From the NCBI GenBank assembly GCA_964016885.1, contig OZ024743.1, forward strand, positions 161,950,492 to 162,014,491: DNA of 64,000 nt, read 5' to 3'. The position numbers and the translations under genes were made by a program. This document shows, piece by piece, positions 1 to 15,100 of the stretch. The stretch comes from Eledone cirrhosa. Lineage: Eukaryota; Mollusca; Cephalopoda; Octopoda; Eledonidae. Below the pieces are notes generated by a model. The model was not told the origin of the DNA. It saw only the letters and a program-made list of their open reading frames with translations, and made no database searches. The number at the start of each line of letters is the position of its first letter. Within the stretch, counting starts at the first letter, position 1.

Positions 1-33
1 AAGGTTCATGTCTTTGGTGTTATAATATTTTAG

Positions 34-142
34 GAAGTGAATGATGCCACAAAGAATGATCAGCTTGAGAAAGTTGATGATGTTACCATGGACGGTCTCA
101 AAGAAATGGGAGCTTTTGGCCTGCAGGTTCCATATGATTATG
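34..142 (+). CDS. ACADVL: ACADVL exon a (first in window)
   Basis: Follows TATTTTAG and ends before GTAAGTGA, leaving phase 1. Encodes residues 1-36 of the visible part, [16 protein letters not shown] through PYDY. This is the N-terminal alpha domain of the acyl-CoA dehydrogenase fold. Confidence 0.93.
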
Positions 143-3100
143 GTAAGTGAATTATCATATATTCCTGAAAGGTTAAAATTGTAAGTCAAATTGACACAAA
201 GGAATGTGAATTAAGTTTATTCTTGCTCATACCAAATATGGAATTTATGGTGTTGTGCTCTTTTGGTTGATTTGGTATTTTATCTGTGAGAAATTGATAA
301 GTTCTAGTTGAAAAAAGATGGGGGGATACCGATTTGGAAGAAGTGTCCAACCAACTAACAGTTTAGGTCCTCATATTACTGGGTTCAAATCCTGTCAAAA
401 TAATGTGTGATACTTCAAATACAGTTTACATTTCTCCTACTCTGGGATTTGTTGCAACAGGCAGGTACATGTGTATGTGTGTGTTTGTCTTTAGGTGTTC
501 AAAAGTTACTCATTTACCATCAATGAAGCTGCTCTCTTTTAGAAACATCATAACCATTCAACATTTGTTAGGTTTGAAAGAGTTAAATCCAATACTAATT
601 AATACAATGAGGGATTATCCATCAGTAACTGATCTCTTGTCTTTTAACTGATTTTCTAAATTATTGAAAACATGTTTTCCTATTTCAGGGGGCTTGGGCC
701 TTAATAATACAATGTATGCTCGACTCGTTGAAATTGTTGGTGCTCATGACCTTGGCGTTGGTATCACTCTTGGAGCACATCAGGTAGAAATTTCTGGGTT
801 TCTTTTTTCCTTTAGTTGCATTTAAGGCACAATTCATCTTGTATGTGTGTTGCTTTGAAACATAATCTTCACACCAACTCTATATTTACACACAAAAAAG
901 GGATTGTCACATGCTGTGGAGTGTGATGTCTAAATAATTTCATTCATATTTTTGTCAGGGAACATACTACAAAGTAAGTAATAGAATGTTTATAAGGTGC
1001 ATTTATGGTATATGAATGAGAAAGCATGTGACTCTGCTAAACTGGGTCTGAGTAGATTTTCAGGAGTCACTCTAATGTGGCTTTTAATTCTAAACAATGA
1101 GACTTTTAATCCCTAAATAATCCCCACAGCAAGATTAAGTATGTTTACATACACACAATAGATTACATTGTATGTTGTGTGATGTGCTACATAGTTAATA
1201 TTCATGAGAGTCATAGACTGATGGCCTCCTAGCAGAAAGATTGATACTTTTCATGCTGTTAATTAGAAGGTTCACGTAGGTACTGTTAGGAGGCACATCT
1301 CACTTCTGTTGGTTTTATTTGTTTGCTGTGTTGATGTAAACCTATGCTAGACTGCTATCATATCCAGGAGAAGTATCTCTCAATTGTTAAATGGTTGAAT
1401 CACTCTTGCAAACTAACATTTTCTACTAATAGCAGTAGATAAATCTAAAATTCAATGATTTATTGTTTGGAACAACTGAGCCAGTTGGAACTTTTACTTC
1501 ACTTATGAATGTCTAAATTTATTGAATCTTAAGTAAGACAATTCAACTACGAAAGTGGTGAATTGATTTCTAGTTAATTTAGTTAGCCATTCTCTCCATC
1601 TCTGCATCCAGGTAAGTAGGGTAGGAAATGTGCTGCTGACAGAATTTGATCTTATATACCTTCAGCATATGAATGTTTTACATTCATCTATTGTAACTTG
1701 TATTAGATATTTTAAAATATTGTTTGTATACATAACATATGTGAGTTTTGTGTGTTGATTGTCAGGAAATTATATATAAGTATATAAAATTCATAAAATA
1801 ATGTAAAAGAAAATAGCACCCAGTCCACACTGTAATGTTGGTGTTAGGAAGGGCAGCCAGCTATAGAAACCAAGCCAAAATACAGACCTGACATGTCTCA
1901 TAATGTGTCAATCCATGCAAGTGTGGAAAAATAGATGTTAAACAATGATAATGATGAATGTGTCCCATGATAAGAGGGGCATTCTGATATATTATTTTAT
2001 GAATTTTATTACGTTTATTTTTTGTTTTATTGCTTTGCTAAATGTGATCATTCCTAGTTTTCTTTCACTCTAGTTTATTTGTTTTTTGTACTTGTGTATG
2101 TATGTATACATATATTTTTAAATGTATTTTCATCAGTCAATTGGCTTCAAAGGTATCTTATTATTTGGGAACAAAGAACAAAAAACCAAATACCTACCTA
2201 CATTAGCCACTGGGGAGAAAATTGCCGCTTTCTGTTTAACTGAATCCTCAAGTGGATCTGATGCCAGTGTAAGTACAATTTTGATGATAATATCACTACT
2301 AATGTTACTAATTCTTCTTTCACATGATAGAATCGTTTTGAAGAAAGAGTGGTGTAACTATAAAGATTTTTTTGTTGATTCCAGTCGAAGACTCAGCTTT
2401 AGGGATGTCAAATGTAGTTTAACATCTATACTGTTACATATTGTAGATAGAATGTCCATATTTGAAGGATCTTGTTTGTTTTGAATTTTGTTTTTATTGT
2501 TAAGTCATTGGTAGTTGAGAGCAGTACACATGATCCATTTGAGAGCCTCCACAGCTGCTGGGAGGTGGGAAGGTATCCTCAAACCAGAGACCTGTCCTGA
2601 GTGTTTGCAACAGAGAGGACAAAGGCCAAACTGATGTTAAATCAGATGATGGTTTGTCTGCAACCTAGGTAGGCCACAGTAAGATTTAAACTCAGAATAC
2701 AAAGAGTTTTGTCAGTCACTCTAACAATTTTACCAATCCACTGCTCTAGATTGGTACTTTGTTTGATTAACTCCGAAAGGATGAAAAGCAAATTTGTGAG
2801 ATTTGAATTTCATAACTTAGTCCATCCGCCTTTGTAATTGCTTTTTTCTGGAATATCCCATTTGCACTTGTAACGGTTGGTATTGATACCAACATGCCAA
2901 TCATTGGGAAAATACTCTCTTCCTACACTACCTGACCGACTGTGTTAATGTCTACAGTGTTTCAACATTAATTGTTTGGCTGCTGTCCCTACATATCTTT
3001 AATAGCTATCTATACCATATAGCTGGTTTCTTTGTTGGATCTACTCGGGATAGTCTCTATCTCTCCAAAGCATTTTTTTCATTCAACAACCTTTTGTAAA

Positions 3101-6100
3101 TACCATTTCCATGCCTCTTCCTTCTTGACATCAGTGAGGGTAAGAGTAGTGCTATGATTATGTACACATTTTCTACACTCTTTAAGGTGGTTGGCATTAG
3201 GAAGGGCATCCAGGCATAGAAGCCATGCTAAATATGGAACATGAGCTAGATGAGGTCTCTACAATCCAGCTAGTTTCTGTGACAACTTGACCAACTCATG
3301 AGAGCATGGAAAACAGACATAAAATGATGAGGATCATGATGACCAGTGGAGTTTCACCTGAAGGAAGGGAGTATGGGAGTTTCAGGGTATCCTCTTTTCC
3401 AAAGTGGATTAACTCAAATTTATCCTCATTCAGCAGCATATTGCTCCTTTCTGCTCAATGGATAACAGCCAGTAGATCGGATTGGCAGTATATCCACGGT
3501 TAGCCACGCCATTGATGACCTTCTGGAGCTTGGAATCATCTGCGAAGATTTTTATGCTGCTGTGCTTGATGATGTCAGTAATGTTATTAATATAGATAAT
3601 GAAAAGAAGTGGGTCCAACACAGTGTCTTATGGGACACCACTACTGACGTTGGCTGGGCTGGATTTTACTCCTTTAACTACAACATGTTTGACAGGAAAC
3701 ACTTGATCCACTGCAGCAACTTTCCAGTGACACTGATGTTGGATAGTTTTCTTAGTAGAATGTCAAAGGCATTGCTGTAATCAAGGTAAATGACATCAGT
3801 GTTTGAGCCCTCTCCCAAAGCTCTCAAAATGTCATCAAGGTGATGTAGTAGCTGCGTTAGGCAATCCCTTGATTCTAATAGTACCTAATAATTTTCATTG
3901 GAAAGTTACATCTGTAATTAAAAATTGATTATATTTTTAGTCCATTCGAACAACTGCCACTCTCTCTGCAGATGGTTCCCATTACATATTAAATGGAAGT
4001 AAAATATGGATCAGTAATGGTGGTTTGGCTGAAATCTTTACTGTTTTTGCACAGGTTTGTATTTTTTCTGTATTCTTGTAGATGTTGGTCAATTTATTAG
4101 AACATATTTTTATTTTTTATGTACTAGTCTAAGAAAAATGGGCAGTGACTTTGCAGGCTTTCTCATACTGGTGAGATCGTGATTGATGTTCAGTTTGGAC
4201 ATTTATAGGCCAGTATTTAAAAGAAAAATCATGGACAGGGAGGAATTTCCAGAGGGTTGTTACTGTGAGATGAATAGATTAGGTAAAGTATTTTTATGCA
4301 GTGTTTGGGGTATCTTGGAAGTGACGCATAATAATGGTGATGTGAGAAGAATAGATAACTGAGTTGAGTATGTCAGGATATACAGAAATTAATTTTGAAG
4401 ATCTGAAGCCATTGTAGTAACAATAGAATAATCCAAGAAAATAAACAGCATGCATGCAAGTAGTGGAAGCATGTAGCAAAGTGAATCTTTATATATACAT
4501 ACATGTATGCAAAAAGTAAATGGAAACAACAAAGTACAATGAAGAAATATATTAGTTTAAACCTTGATATAGTAGGAAAAGAGTCTTCACATTTCTGACT
4601 CTAGTCCTTCATCAGAAGATAGAATGAGAAATAAAAGACGAAATAGAGTGTGAGAAGGCTTGGAGAAATCGATAATTTTTTAGGTTTGTCTCCTTTGATT
4701 CTTTTTGAAAAACCAGTATTAATCGTATACTTTAAATATTGAGACCCCCAACCCATCCTATTTATTTCATAATGTATGGGATTTCTTGTAATGTTTTTTA
4801 ATGTCTAAAGAAAATTAATTGTTGCAGGAATGCTACCACTTCAAATAAATTTCGCCAGAGATACATTAGCAAAATTTAATAAGCAGAGGACAACGACGAT
4901 TATTTGAGACTCGATATTATCACATTTTTGTAATAATTATAATTATAAAACAAAACAAAAAATAATAACTTTTGGGTATCTTAAATCTGGTTAACATAAA
5001 TTTATTAAGACTGACTATTTCAATGTTACCTACTTCATGCAGGAAGTCATTTTCATTAGAGTCAGAATTTTATCATTTCTATAGAAATTTATCAACACAC
5101 CTATCATCATTAGTTAGTATTAATGATAACAAAAGTATTAAACTTTCAATAAGACTCACCACTCTATTTAATATGTCAACATATCTTTCAAAAGTGAGGA
5201 GTATCATGAATGTTAGAGAGTTAAACTTTAGACAAACAATAACTACTCTATATGAATTCATCTACATATCTAACACCATTAGTGCTAGGAATGTTAAACT
5301 TTAAACCAAAACACACCACATATCTAAAACCATTAGATTATATTACACAAGTTACATCACTTTATATTATCTAAACACATCATGGCTAAAGAATATACTT
5401 ATCATCACATTATCCTCTAATATTTATCTTGTTTTCAGACTCGTGTCCCCGACAAGAAGAGTGGAATAGAGAAAGACAAAGTTTCAGCATTCATTGTTGA
5501 GCGCAGTTTTGGTGGAGTGACACAGTAAGTTGTTCTTCTAGTAGTTTTTACTGTTATCATTGTTTTTACTAGTCATTCTTGTGGTGTTCCTTGACTTCTC
5601 TTGAACTATATTTTATCAGTCTGAGATTAAGAGTCTGTATCTTTAGCCTCAGATAATTCACCCAATAAAAGTGGGTAGAAAGACAGCTACAGGTAGCTCA
5701 CTTATTACTCTAGTAAACTACAGTTAAAAGATCAGTGATTGAGGGGAGAGTAGAAGGATTATGTTCTGTGATCTGAGGTACTCATGGATATATATTGTTG
5801 ATATTGAGCAAAGAGACCAGAATATTTGTATGTGTGATGTGGCAAATTTGTGAGCAATATTTCAGTGCTCGAGGAAGTTGTGCATTGGCAGTGGCCAGCA
5901 GATATGCAGCCTAAAATAATTGCTATTTTATATACATAGCAAGGGCAATGGATCAGCAGAACTATTAATGTGTTGGATGAAATGCCATTACAGTATCTCA
6001 TTATGGCCATCTATGTTCTGGTTTCAAATCCTGCTAAAGTCAACTTTGCCTTTCACCTTCCAGGGTAAAAAATAATAAAGTACTGGGATTGGTATAATCA

Positions 6101-9100
6101 ACTTTTCCTCCACCCCTCTCAAATTGTTGGCCTTATACCTAAATTAGAAACCATTATATACACACAATACAACAAGCATTTCAAGATCAACTTCCCTGCT
6201 AAAGCAGGAGTTAGCTTTGTGGGCCACATGACAAGCTTCCTATCCATCCGATGTAGTTTGTAAAGGAGAGAAAACTATGTCATGTGATGCATATGAACAC
6301 TCACCATTGAGTAAAGAAGTGTCATGTAATTCAAGCAGAAGAACCCTGTGAAAGAGCAAAACATGCAAAGAAATGGTGATGGCTGATTATGAAGAGGTAA
6401 GACACCTTGCTGCAGAAAACCTGTCCAGCCCATGCAAGCATGGAAAAACATGTAAAATGATGATGTTGATGACAATGATGATATATATATATGGTTAGTT
6501 TCAGAAGATCCCATTAAGGGTGAAAGCAGCGATTCTTTGCTTAAACTTTAATCTGTTATTTTAATAAATATATATATATATATTTAATAAATAATATATA
6601 TATATATATTATATATATATTATATATATATATGTGTATGTGTGTTGTGCATTGATGCATCATGTATATATATATGTGGTAACCAGGAACCATACCTGCA
6701 GATTTCACGCAGCCAACCTTGTACTGATTGAGGGGTTAAATGTTAGTATAGTCAGCTAAACAAAGTTGACTGCATAAAACCTTTAAGTATTGTTCATAAG
6801 TACTGTAAAGCATTAGTCTCAATGAGATTTTAGCTCAGAATATAAGAGGTCATAACAAAATATTGCAAACTATATTGTTTAGCATCTCACTAATTCTACC
6901 ATTAACTGCTATTGGCTCAGACTTATAATAGCTTTGACCAGCAGCACTTCATCTTTTTCAGTAAGTTTATCTTCCTTATTTTATTCATAATCTTAATCTT
7001 TGCATTGTTGCCTTTAATTTCTCTTAACTTTCTCAACTACTACTTCTCTATTGTAGTGGTGCACCTGAGAAAAAAATGGGCATCAAAGCTTCCAATACCG
7101 CTGAAGTCTATTTTGACAATGTGAAAGTTCCTAAAGAGAATCTTTTAGGAGGTAAATAGAATTATTATTAGTTTTATCCCACCATTCTATTTCATTACTT
7201 CATCAATACATACAAATGAAGCCATTACTGCTTTTTTTGTCAATTCTCCCTACCTTCAATGTCACTATAATTAGTTTAGCCTTCCAATCTAATATAGCAT
7301 TACTAAAATTGCATCTCTTTAGGGCAAGAAAGTACTTCAACTGTAATCATTTGCTGACCTTTAAGGAAGTACAGGGGTAACCCCCAGATGCTGCTGCATG
7401 CACAAACATCCTAGTTTGCTTTCAAAAGAGGCCATTGGACGATTGACAAACACTCACTTAGCGATACATTACAACCACTTGTTCATAAACAGATTCTGCT
7501 CCTTTCGAATAGATAGTTGCAAACTGCCTCCACCCAAGCCTAACTGACACACCTGTCTTCACACATAATTCTTCAAGTACTACTTAGACCGACCCTTTCT
7601 CCACAGTGTTATTCTTCTGGAATCCCATCTTTGCATCATTTTACAGATGTTCAGTCTGACCCATGATGGAGGGCCTGCAATAGTTGTGGGAATTGACCTT
7701 TCTTTCTGACTAACCCATAACAATAAGGTATAATCAGGCTTACACCTTTGATCTATATATTTTACCATTATCCTATTACCAAAATTTGGGTCACTGTATT
7801 TACTACTGCTGACTTGGAACCAAACAACTGCAACTATTAAAGGTCAGTGTACAAATTGGCATTTTCAGCCAGATAAACTGCCTTGTATATCATCATCACC
7901 ACCACCATCACTTACCACTATCATCATTCATTAACATGGGGTGGGGAATCGGCTGGGCTGTTAAAGTGTCAGATTTATATTATTTATCCCAGTCCTTTGT
8001 GTTCCGAGTTCAAATCCTGCCAAAGCCAATTTTGTGTTTCATCCAATAAGGGTTGATAAAGTGCCAGTCAAGTACTGAGTTTCATTTCTCCTCCACCCCA
8101 CCCCTCTCTCAATCAGCTACATGGAGAGGTCAAGAAAAGAATATTCAGATTGCAGCCTCCACCAATTCTCTTACCACCATTCTGTGGACACAAGAAAGAA
8201 ATATCATCATAATCAACATCATCATCTTCATCTGTGTCCTGAGATCTGACTTCAACACTCCTTCTGACATTTCCCTAAACTTTAATAATAAAAATTATTC
8301 AATAATAAAACTGAAATAATAATATTTCTTATTTCATTTTCAGATGCTGGTGAAGGTTTTAAAGTTGCCATGAATATATTAAACAATGGTCGTTTTGGAA
8401 TGGCAGCCTGCCTTTCTGGCACAATGAAAACATGTATACAAGCAGCAGTAAGTTAGATCTTTTCTTCTTTTACTAGTTTCAGTTATTGAACTGTGACTAT
8501 GCTGGGTATAGTTATATTTCTATCTACCTGTATTCAACTGCTACCTTATTTTATTGACCTTGGAAGGATGAAAGACAAAGTAATTTTGGGCAAAATTTGA
8601 CTTTAGAACTACAAGGTATTTTGTTCTATGCTTTACAAACTATGTTAGACTATATTTATGAAGTTCATAGTATATCATAGCTTCACCTAAACATGTATTT
8701 GGTAGTATAAGATACAAACAAATATTTGCTCCTATCTGCTGAAATGATACAACCACACTGGTCAAAAAGGAAAATGTAAATCTGTGAATTCTTTGTTCTA
8801 GAAGAGGGGCTGTGCCAAGGGGCTATGTAGGCGCCATGTGACTAGTGAGGTCAATATGTTACATGTTCATCACAAACTGCAGGAAAACATTGTGAGGAGG
8901 AAGTATTGGACATAGTGTTTAATGCCAGGCTTAGAGAGCTAGACAGAATATAGGTGATGGGAATAGGAGAGACAAATAAGTTGAGTGAGCTTGTGCAAAG
9001 ATGGCAGAAATCTGATTCCAAGAAGCATATGTCACTGTAGTAGTAGTAGAAGGAGAAGACAGCACATCTGTGGGCCAGAGGTTGGATGAAGGGTATTTAT

Positions 9101-12100
9101 AGGACTACAAGTCAGTCAGGTGGCTTATTTTGTTTGTGGTTTAGGATGTCCATGTGTGCAGCAGTAGCATCATCATTCCAGATATGAGAGTACCATTCCT
9201 ATGTGGACCTTATTTCAGCTAATACGGGATACATGTAGTTTAGATAGTAGGGTGGAAGAATTCTTATTTTTTCTCACCTGTTGTAAAAATCAATAAAAAT
9301 AAAAATTCTATTAATATTGGTTTCTCACACAATTCCATGTTTTATGAGAAATTATATTGACTTGTACTTTATTTTATTGGCCCCAGAAAAATGAAAGGCA
9401 AAATTGAAAAGGGTATTCAGCGTTGTTGTTGGCAAGATGGTTAATAATTTTGTGGGTGTTTGACTGAGGAAGGAAAGGGGTAGTGACAAACTATAGAAAA
9501 CAGTGACCAGCATTCGAATATTTGTTCATACATTGACTATTATTATTGTGTGAGTATATGTGTGTTTTATATCACTTGTGTGAGTGTATGTGTATGAATG
9601 CATGTGTGTTTGTATATTATCTATGTTAGTTGTGGATAGTTTTTTCACAAAAAAGTTTGTAATAATATAATTATTAAACTAAAATTTTGGTTTTGTACCC
9701 TTTTTATATTGCAAATAGTATAATTAGCCATCATTTTTGATGGAACAGAGCCAGCTAATATTAAATAATTAAAATATTTTTTAAGACAAATGATTTCAAC
9801 TAGGTTATTTCCAAAATATCTTTCTGCGGACAAAATATTGAATTCTTCAAAATGTTATAGGTTTTGTGATAGAGGATCTCTCTTGAAATGAATATGTTAT
9901 TTTATCATTTAGGGGAGGAATGATTATATATTGCTATTTTTAATATATTCCTAATGCTGGATACATTTTATTTGCATTTAGGCTGCACATGCAAGTCAAC
10001 GAACACAGTTTGGTCGCCGTATTGACAGTTTCGGAACCATTCAGGAGAAGTTAGCAAGAATGAGTATGTATCAATATGTTACAGAGGTAAGTTTGTGGTT
10101 TATCGATTTACAGTACTAAATTACCAACACAATAGAACTGTTATGTTAGTAGACAACCAGCTCTGACAGAAACTAGATTGATAAATCTGTTTATTAGCAA
10201 CTGTTCTAAGTGTAATTAAAGACAGGTCTTCTATTTTCCAGTCAATGGCTTACATGGTGTCTGCTAACATGGACCAAGGTTCTACAGAGTTCCAGATTGA
10301 AGCTGCTATCAGCAAGATTTATGCTTCTGTTAGTACTTTTTCACTTCTTCAGTTTACTATTTTTTGTTGTTGTTTTTATGGGTGTTGTTGAATAATTTGA
10401 CTCTATGGTCTGAAGTGGTTGCAGCTGTTATAAAAACTAACATTGTAACCTCCCCCTAAAAAAAAACTTCATTTTTTTTAATGGCAAACTTCCACTCGCT
10501 TTGTCTCTGCTGTTACTGATCCAATAGTTCCTGTCCATTAGAATGATCAGGCTGTGTATCCTCAGTACCCCAACTCACTTGATAAACCCACCTCTTCCTT
10601 TCTTAGTTGTCTTTCACTCCACCAAACTCTGCACTAAACACCTTACTTAATGACACTTACCCACAACTGCAATCTTATCCATGTTTCCCTACAGCCATTG
10701 AAGTTCAAACTGACCTTCAACTACGTCAACCTCAATAGTTAGGGAAAGCTAGGCTATGTCCACTGTCCTGCTTCTTTGAAGTGCTAGCAGAAAGAAAGAG
10801 TAAGGCTTGGCAAGGTTTGAAATCAAAACAGTGCAGTATCAGCCATCTCAGATTTTTGCTTAGAATCCAATATTTGGTACTTGAAAGGTATTATATATAT
10901 ATATATATATACAAGTTCTGGTATTCAAAATACTGATTCTGAGACATAAGGTATATTTTATAGTTGGGAAGTAATATAGATGAAGGATTCAACCTGAGTA
11001 TTTTATGGGTATTGCTTTTATCAATATTATCAACATCAGTGAGATTTGAGCTTGTAATTTGGAGGGAAAGGTAGAAAAGTATAAAGCGGATCAATTATGT
11101 TAAATTGAACCTATTCCATGGTTTCCAGTAAGAGAAGGGCTCTGTGTTAATAATGAATAATATTGAGGAATATTAATCTATCTGATCAGTTTATTTTCTC
11201 ATTATACCATCACTGTTGAGAAAATGGTGCAACTAGCTTTACAGTTTCTGAGATGTCATCTTATGTGGTATAATTTCTCCAAGCTTGACAGAAGTATTGG
11301 TAATATATTGGAGCTGACTGATGGTGGTAATTTGGCAGAATTAGTAGAGGGTTGGATAAAATGATGTTGCAATATTTGTTCTAATTCTTTACATTCAGAG
11401 TTCAAATCGCATCAAAATCAACTTTGCTTTTCATTCTTCTGAAGTCACTATTGGGATTTATTTAATCAACTCTGTCCTTCCCCTAAATTTGCTGGCCTTG
11501 TGCCTAAACTACAACTCAATATATTGGAGTTACATCATATCCAATCATTATTAAAATAATAAAGAATTATTAAAAGAATAAATGCACTAAATTATTTTAT
11601 GACTGTAGTTTATGATGATGGTTTTATCTTAAAGAATATTGTTTATCAAAAATATTCTTTTACTTTTCTTGTCCAATCAGGAAGCTGCCTGGTATTGTGC
11701 TGATGAGGCTGTACAGATCCTTGGTGGAATGGGTTATATGAAGGTAAGACAACTGCCTATATTGCATTTGGTGAACAATAATTTTGTTGGTTACAGGTTT
11801 CTAATGGGCTAATCATTGATTCATTTCTGATGAAGAGAGCAATGCAGGACTGTCAGTGAAACTTGGATGGAATAAATACTACACATTATTTTTACTCAAA
11901 AGTATTTGCTTTTCAGTTTTCATGTGGAAAGATATACACATGAATACATATCCTCCTGCCATCATTATTTTATGTCATTTTTCCATGCTTCTATGAGTTG
12001 GATGAATCTTCCTCCGCATGTTGTGGTCTCTTGTCATCGTGTTGAGGTTCAGCTTTTTGAGAGGCTTTTATGTCTTCCTTGATCTCCCTCTTCTGCAGGT

Positions 12101-15100
12101 ATCTTCTACTTGGATATCTTGGCATTTCTTTACATAGGTTCTATATACATCATATGCAGTCTTTCTCTTTATCTTGCTCACTACATTTGATTCTTCTTAT
12201 GCTAAGTTTTTCTCTCGGCTCATTTGTGATTGATCATTCACAGGTACTACAGATTATTACACATCCAATGGAGCAATCTCACCTCATTTCCTTCTAGCTT
12301 TTCCCATGTTTCACTATCACAGGTCCATTTGTTGCCAGCAGATCTAACAACTCTCTGTATTTTTCCATACCATCCTTAATCTAACTACTATGCTTTCAGA
12401 ACAACCAGCTTCACTACTGATTAGGTGTTCATGATAACAGGTGTCATCTACTACTAGGAAGCTTTCCAGACATTTATATATATCATGATCATCATCATTT
12501 AATGTCTGCCTTCCCTGCTAGCAAGAGTTGGACAGGTCTACATAGACCAAGTCAATACTAAAACTGGGCTACTGACCTCACAGACAGGTTGAGGAATCTG
12601 TATCCTGCTTACGTATGGTCATATGTTCTATTGAGTGCAGAGGAGAAGTTGTCTTTTGACACAAACTGAAGGGCCTTCCCAATCCCTTGTTTGGCAAGCT
12701 TTCTATGACTGGATGCCCTTCTTATCACCAACCACTTTACAGCGTGTATTGGGTGCATTTATCATGTAGTTCACCATCACTATGGAGGTTGTCATGTCCT
12801 TGACACAACTGAAGGGTCTTCCCAACCCTTTGTTTAGCAAGCTGTCTACGGCTGGATGCCTTTCCTAACACTAATCACTTTACAGTGTGTACTGGGTGCG
12901 TTTCTTGGATAGATCACCAATACTAGAGAGGTTGTGTCTTTGAGACAATTAAAGGGTCCTCTCAACCCATTTAGGCATGGTTTCTACAGCAGGGTGCCTT
13001 TCTGTTGCCAACCACCTTTACTGAGAGAGATAAGTATGAAGTTATACGTGATTTGGTTGTGGCATTTGTGCGTGTGTATGTCTGTGTGCGTATATGTCTG
13101 GAAAAAAGAATGGATAGATTGATATCTCTCTATATTTCTGTCTTTTTCTTTCTTTCTCTGTTTTTCTGCTACTGTCAATATATATATTAAATTTGATGTT
13201 TACACTGTACTGTATTGAGTACCTTACTTACTATGGTTTCTCGCAATTGAACCCAAGACTCACATGTGGTAAAGGAATTGAACTATCTTTGAGTGGAAAT
13301 AGTACCACTGACCTGTTAAATTTCACTTTCTCTCTCTCTCTCTCATATAACTACAATTACCTCCTGTGTTTTGTTCGTTCATTTTTAACTATATATATAT
13401 ATATATCATCATCATCATCATCATCATCATTTTACGTTCGCTTTTCCCTGCTTGCCAGGGTGTGACAGGCCCTATTCAGCACAGCATCTCTCCACTTGTC
13501 ACGGTCCTTTGCCATCTCCTCCGTGAGCTTCAGCTATCTGAGGTCTGCTCTCACCACCTCCGCCCATGCTTTTCGTGGTCTTCCTCTACTGCTTCTTCCT
13601 TCTACTGGCATAATATATATACAGAGAGAGAGATTTATCTGGTCCATATCTATTCAAAAATAGTTCAATTCCTTGACCACAGATGGTGAGGGGGCTATAA
13701 CAGGTCAGTAACCAGAGATCTGTAATCTTAATACACGGTCACAAATTTGGTATGGAAGCATGCAAAGACAACTCACTTTGTTTACTACACTACTGATTTT
13801 ACCAATTCATCTCCCTTCTTAAATAATCAGTTAAAATGAATATGAAAGTGTATGTGTGTTTTTAATGATCAGAATGATTTATTATGATATAATTGTTTTA
13901 TTCCCAACACACTCTTCTATATATATAAAACTGAGGATGTCTGTCTGTGTGTGTGTGAGTTTGAATCCCTAAACCGACTGTTTTCAAACTTTACACATGT
14001 AATACTTTTGTTTCAGGGAGTGTTCTGAGCAAAAAAAATTTCAAATTTTCAATGCCCTAGGGACTGCATTAGGCGATTTAGCGATCTCTCTCTATAATTC
14101 TTAGTCTTTCTCTTTTTAGATAGATACATACATATAACGTCGCGCCCTTATAATATCTGTCTGTATGTCTGCTGTCTGCATTACATCACTTCCCACAATT
14201 CCCTCTGCGTCCAGAACGCGCCCTTATAATATCTGTCTGTATGTCTGGCTGTCTGCTGCTTCTGGTTATTCTGCCACCCTTGCTCAAGACAAATCTCACA
14301 CTCATTCTCCAAACAGTTGGTAAGTGCACACAACTTCTTCCTCACGTTTTAAGCCACAGTGTTGTTTACTTATGTACCACCAGACCCTTACTTCTTTGCC
14401 AGCCGTGGTTGTGGCAATACTAAGCTTAGCTAAGGCGGTTATATATTTCACAATACCTTATCCCGTGCAACACTGGGTACCACTGCTAGTATAAAATATA
14501 TGCAAGGATAGATTCAACTATTGTGAAACTTTTTTTGAAAAAAGTGCAATGTTTCAAACTACAGCTTATAAAATTTTTACCAGAAGTAGCATAAAATTTA
14601 ATTCACTGTCATCATCATCATTTTAAATAAACTTGGGTTAAATGGGTTGTCATGTTTTCATACTGGACAAGCTGGAGAACTTCACCTTGCTCGTATGTTC
14701 CATTAAAAAGAAAATTATGGTTCTCTTTATTTTTAATCTTTTAATATAGGAAGCTCAGCTGGAGAGAGTCATCAGAGATTTAAGAATATTTCGTATATTT
14801 GAAGGAACCAATGATATTCTGCGATTATTTGTTGCTTTGACTGGAATCCAGGTGAGATTGTTTAAGTATCATCATCATTTTACATCTGTTAACCATGAAG
14901 GCATGACTTGGATAAGTGTTATGGTCTGAGTCAATTCTTATTTGGATTTACTAGATGGGTTGGTTAACTACATCTCTCTCGCACATCCATTTTGGCATGG
15001 TTTCTGTGGCTGAATGCCCTTTCTTACACCAACCACTTTACAGAATGTCTTAAGCCCAGAGGCTCATCAGGCAGTGCTTATCCTGGTTTCCATGGTATAT

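Noticed and set aside
2122..2484. 120-codon frame as a separate gene
   Set aside because: Only its first part (exon c) is coding; beyond GTAAGT at 2269 it runs into intron by chance.
4590..4640. Minus-strand CTGATGA...GAAA resembling a hammerhead (CTGATGAAGGACTAGAGTCA then GAAA)
   Set aside because: Stem II needs unpaired bases on both sides, stem III is essentially absent, and the cleavage-site base would be G, which hammerheads do not accept.
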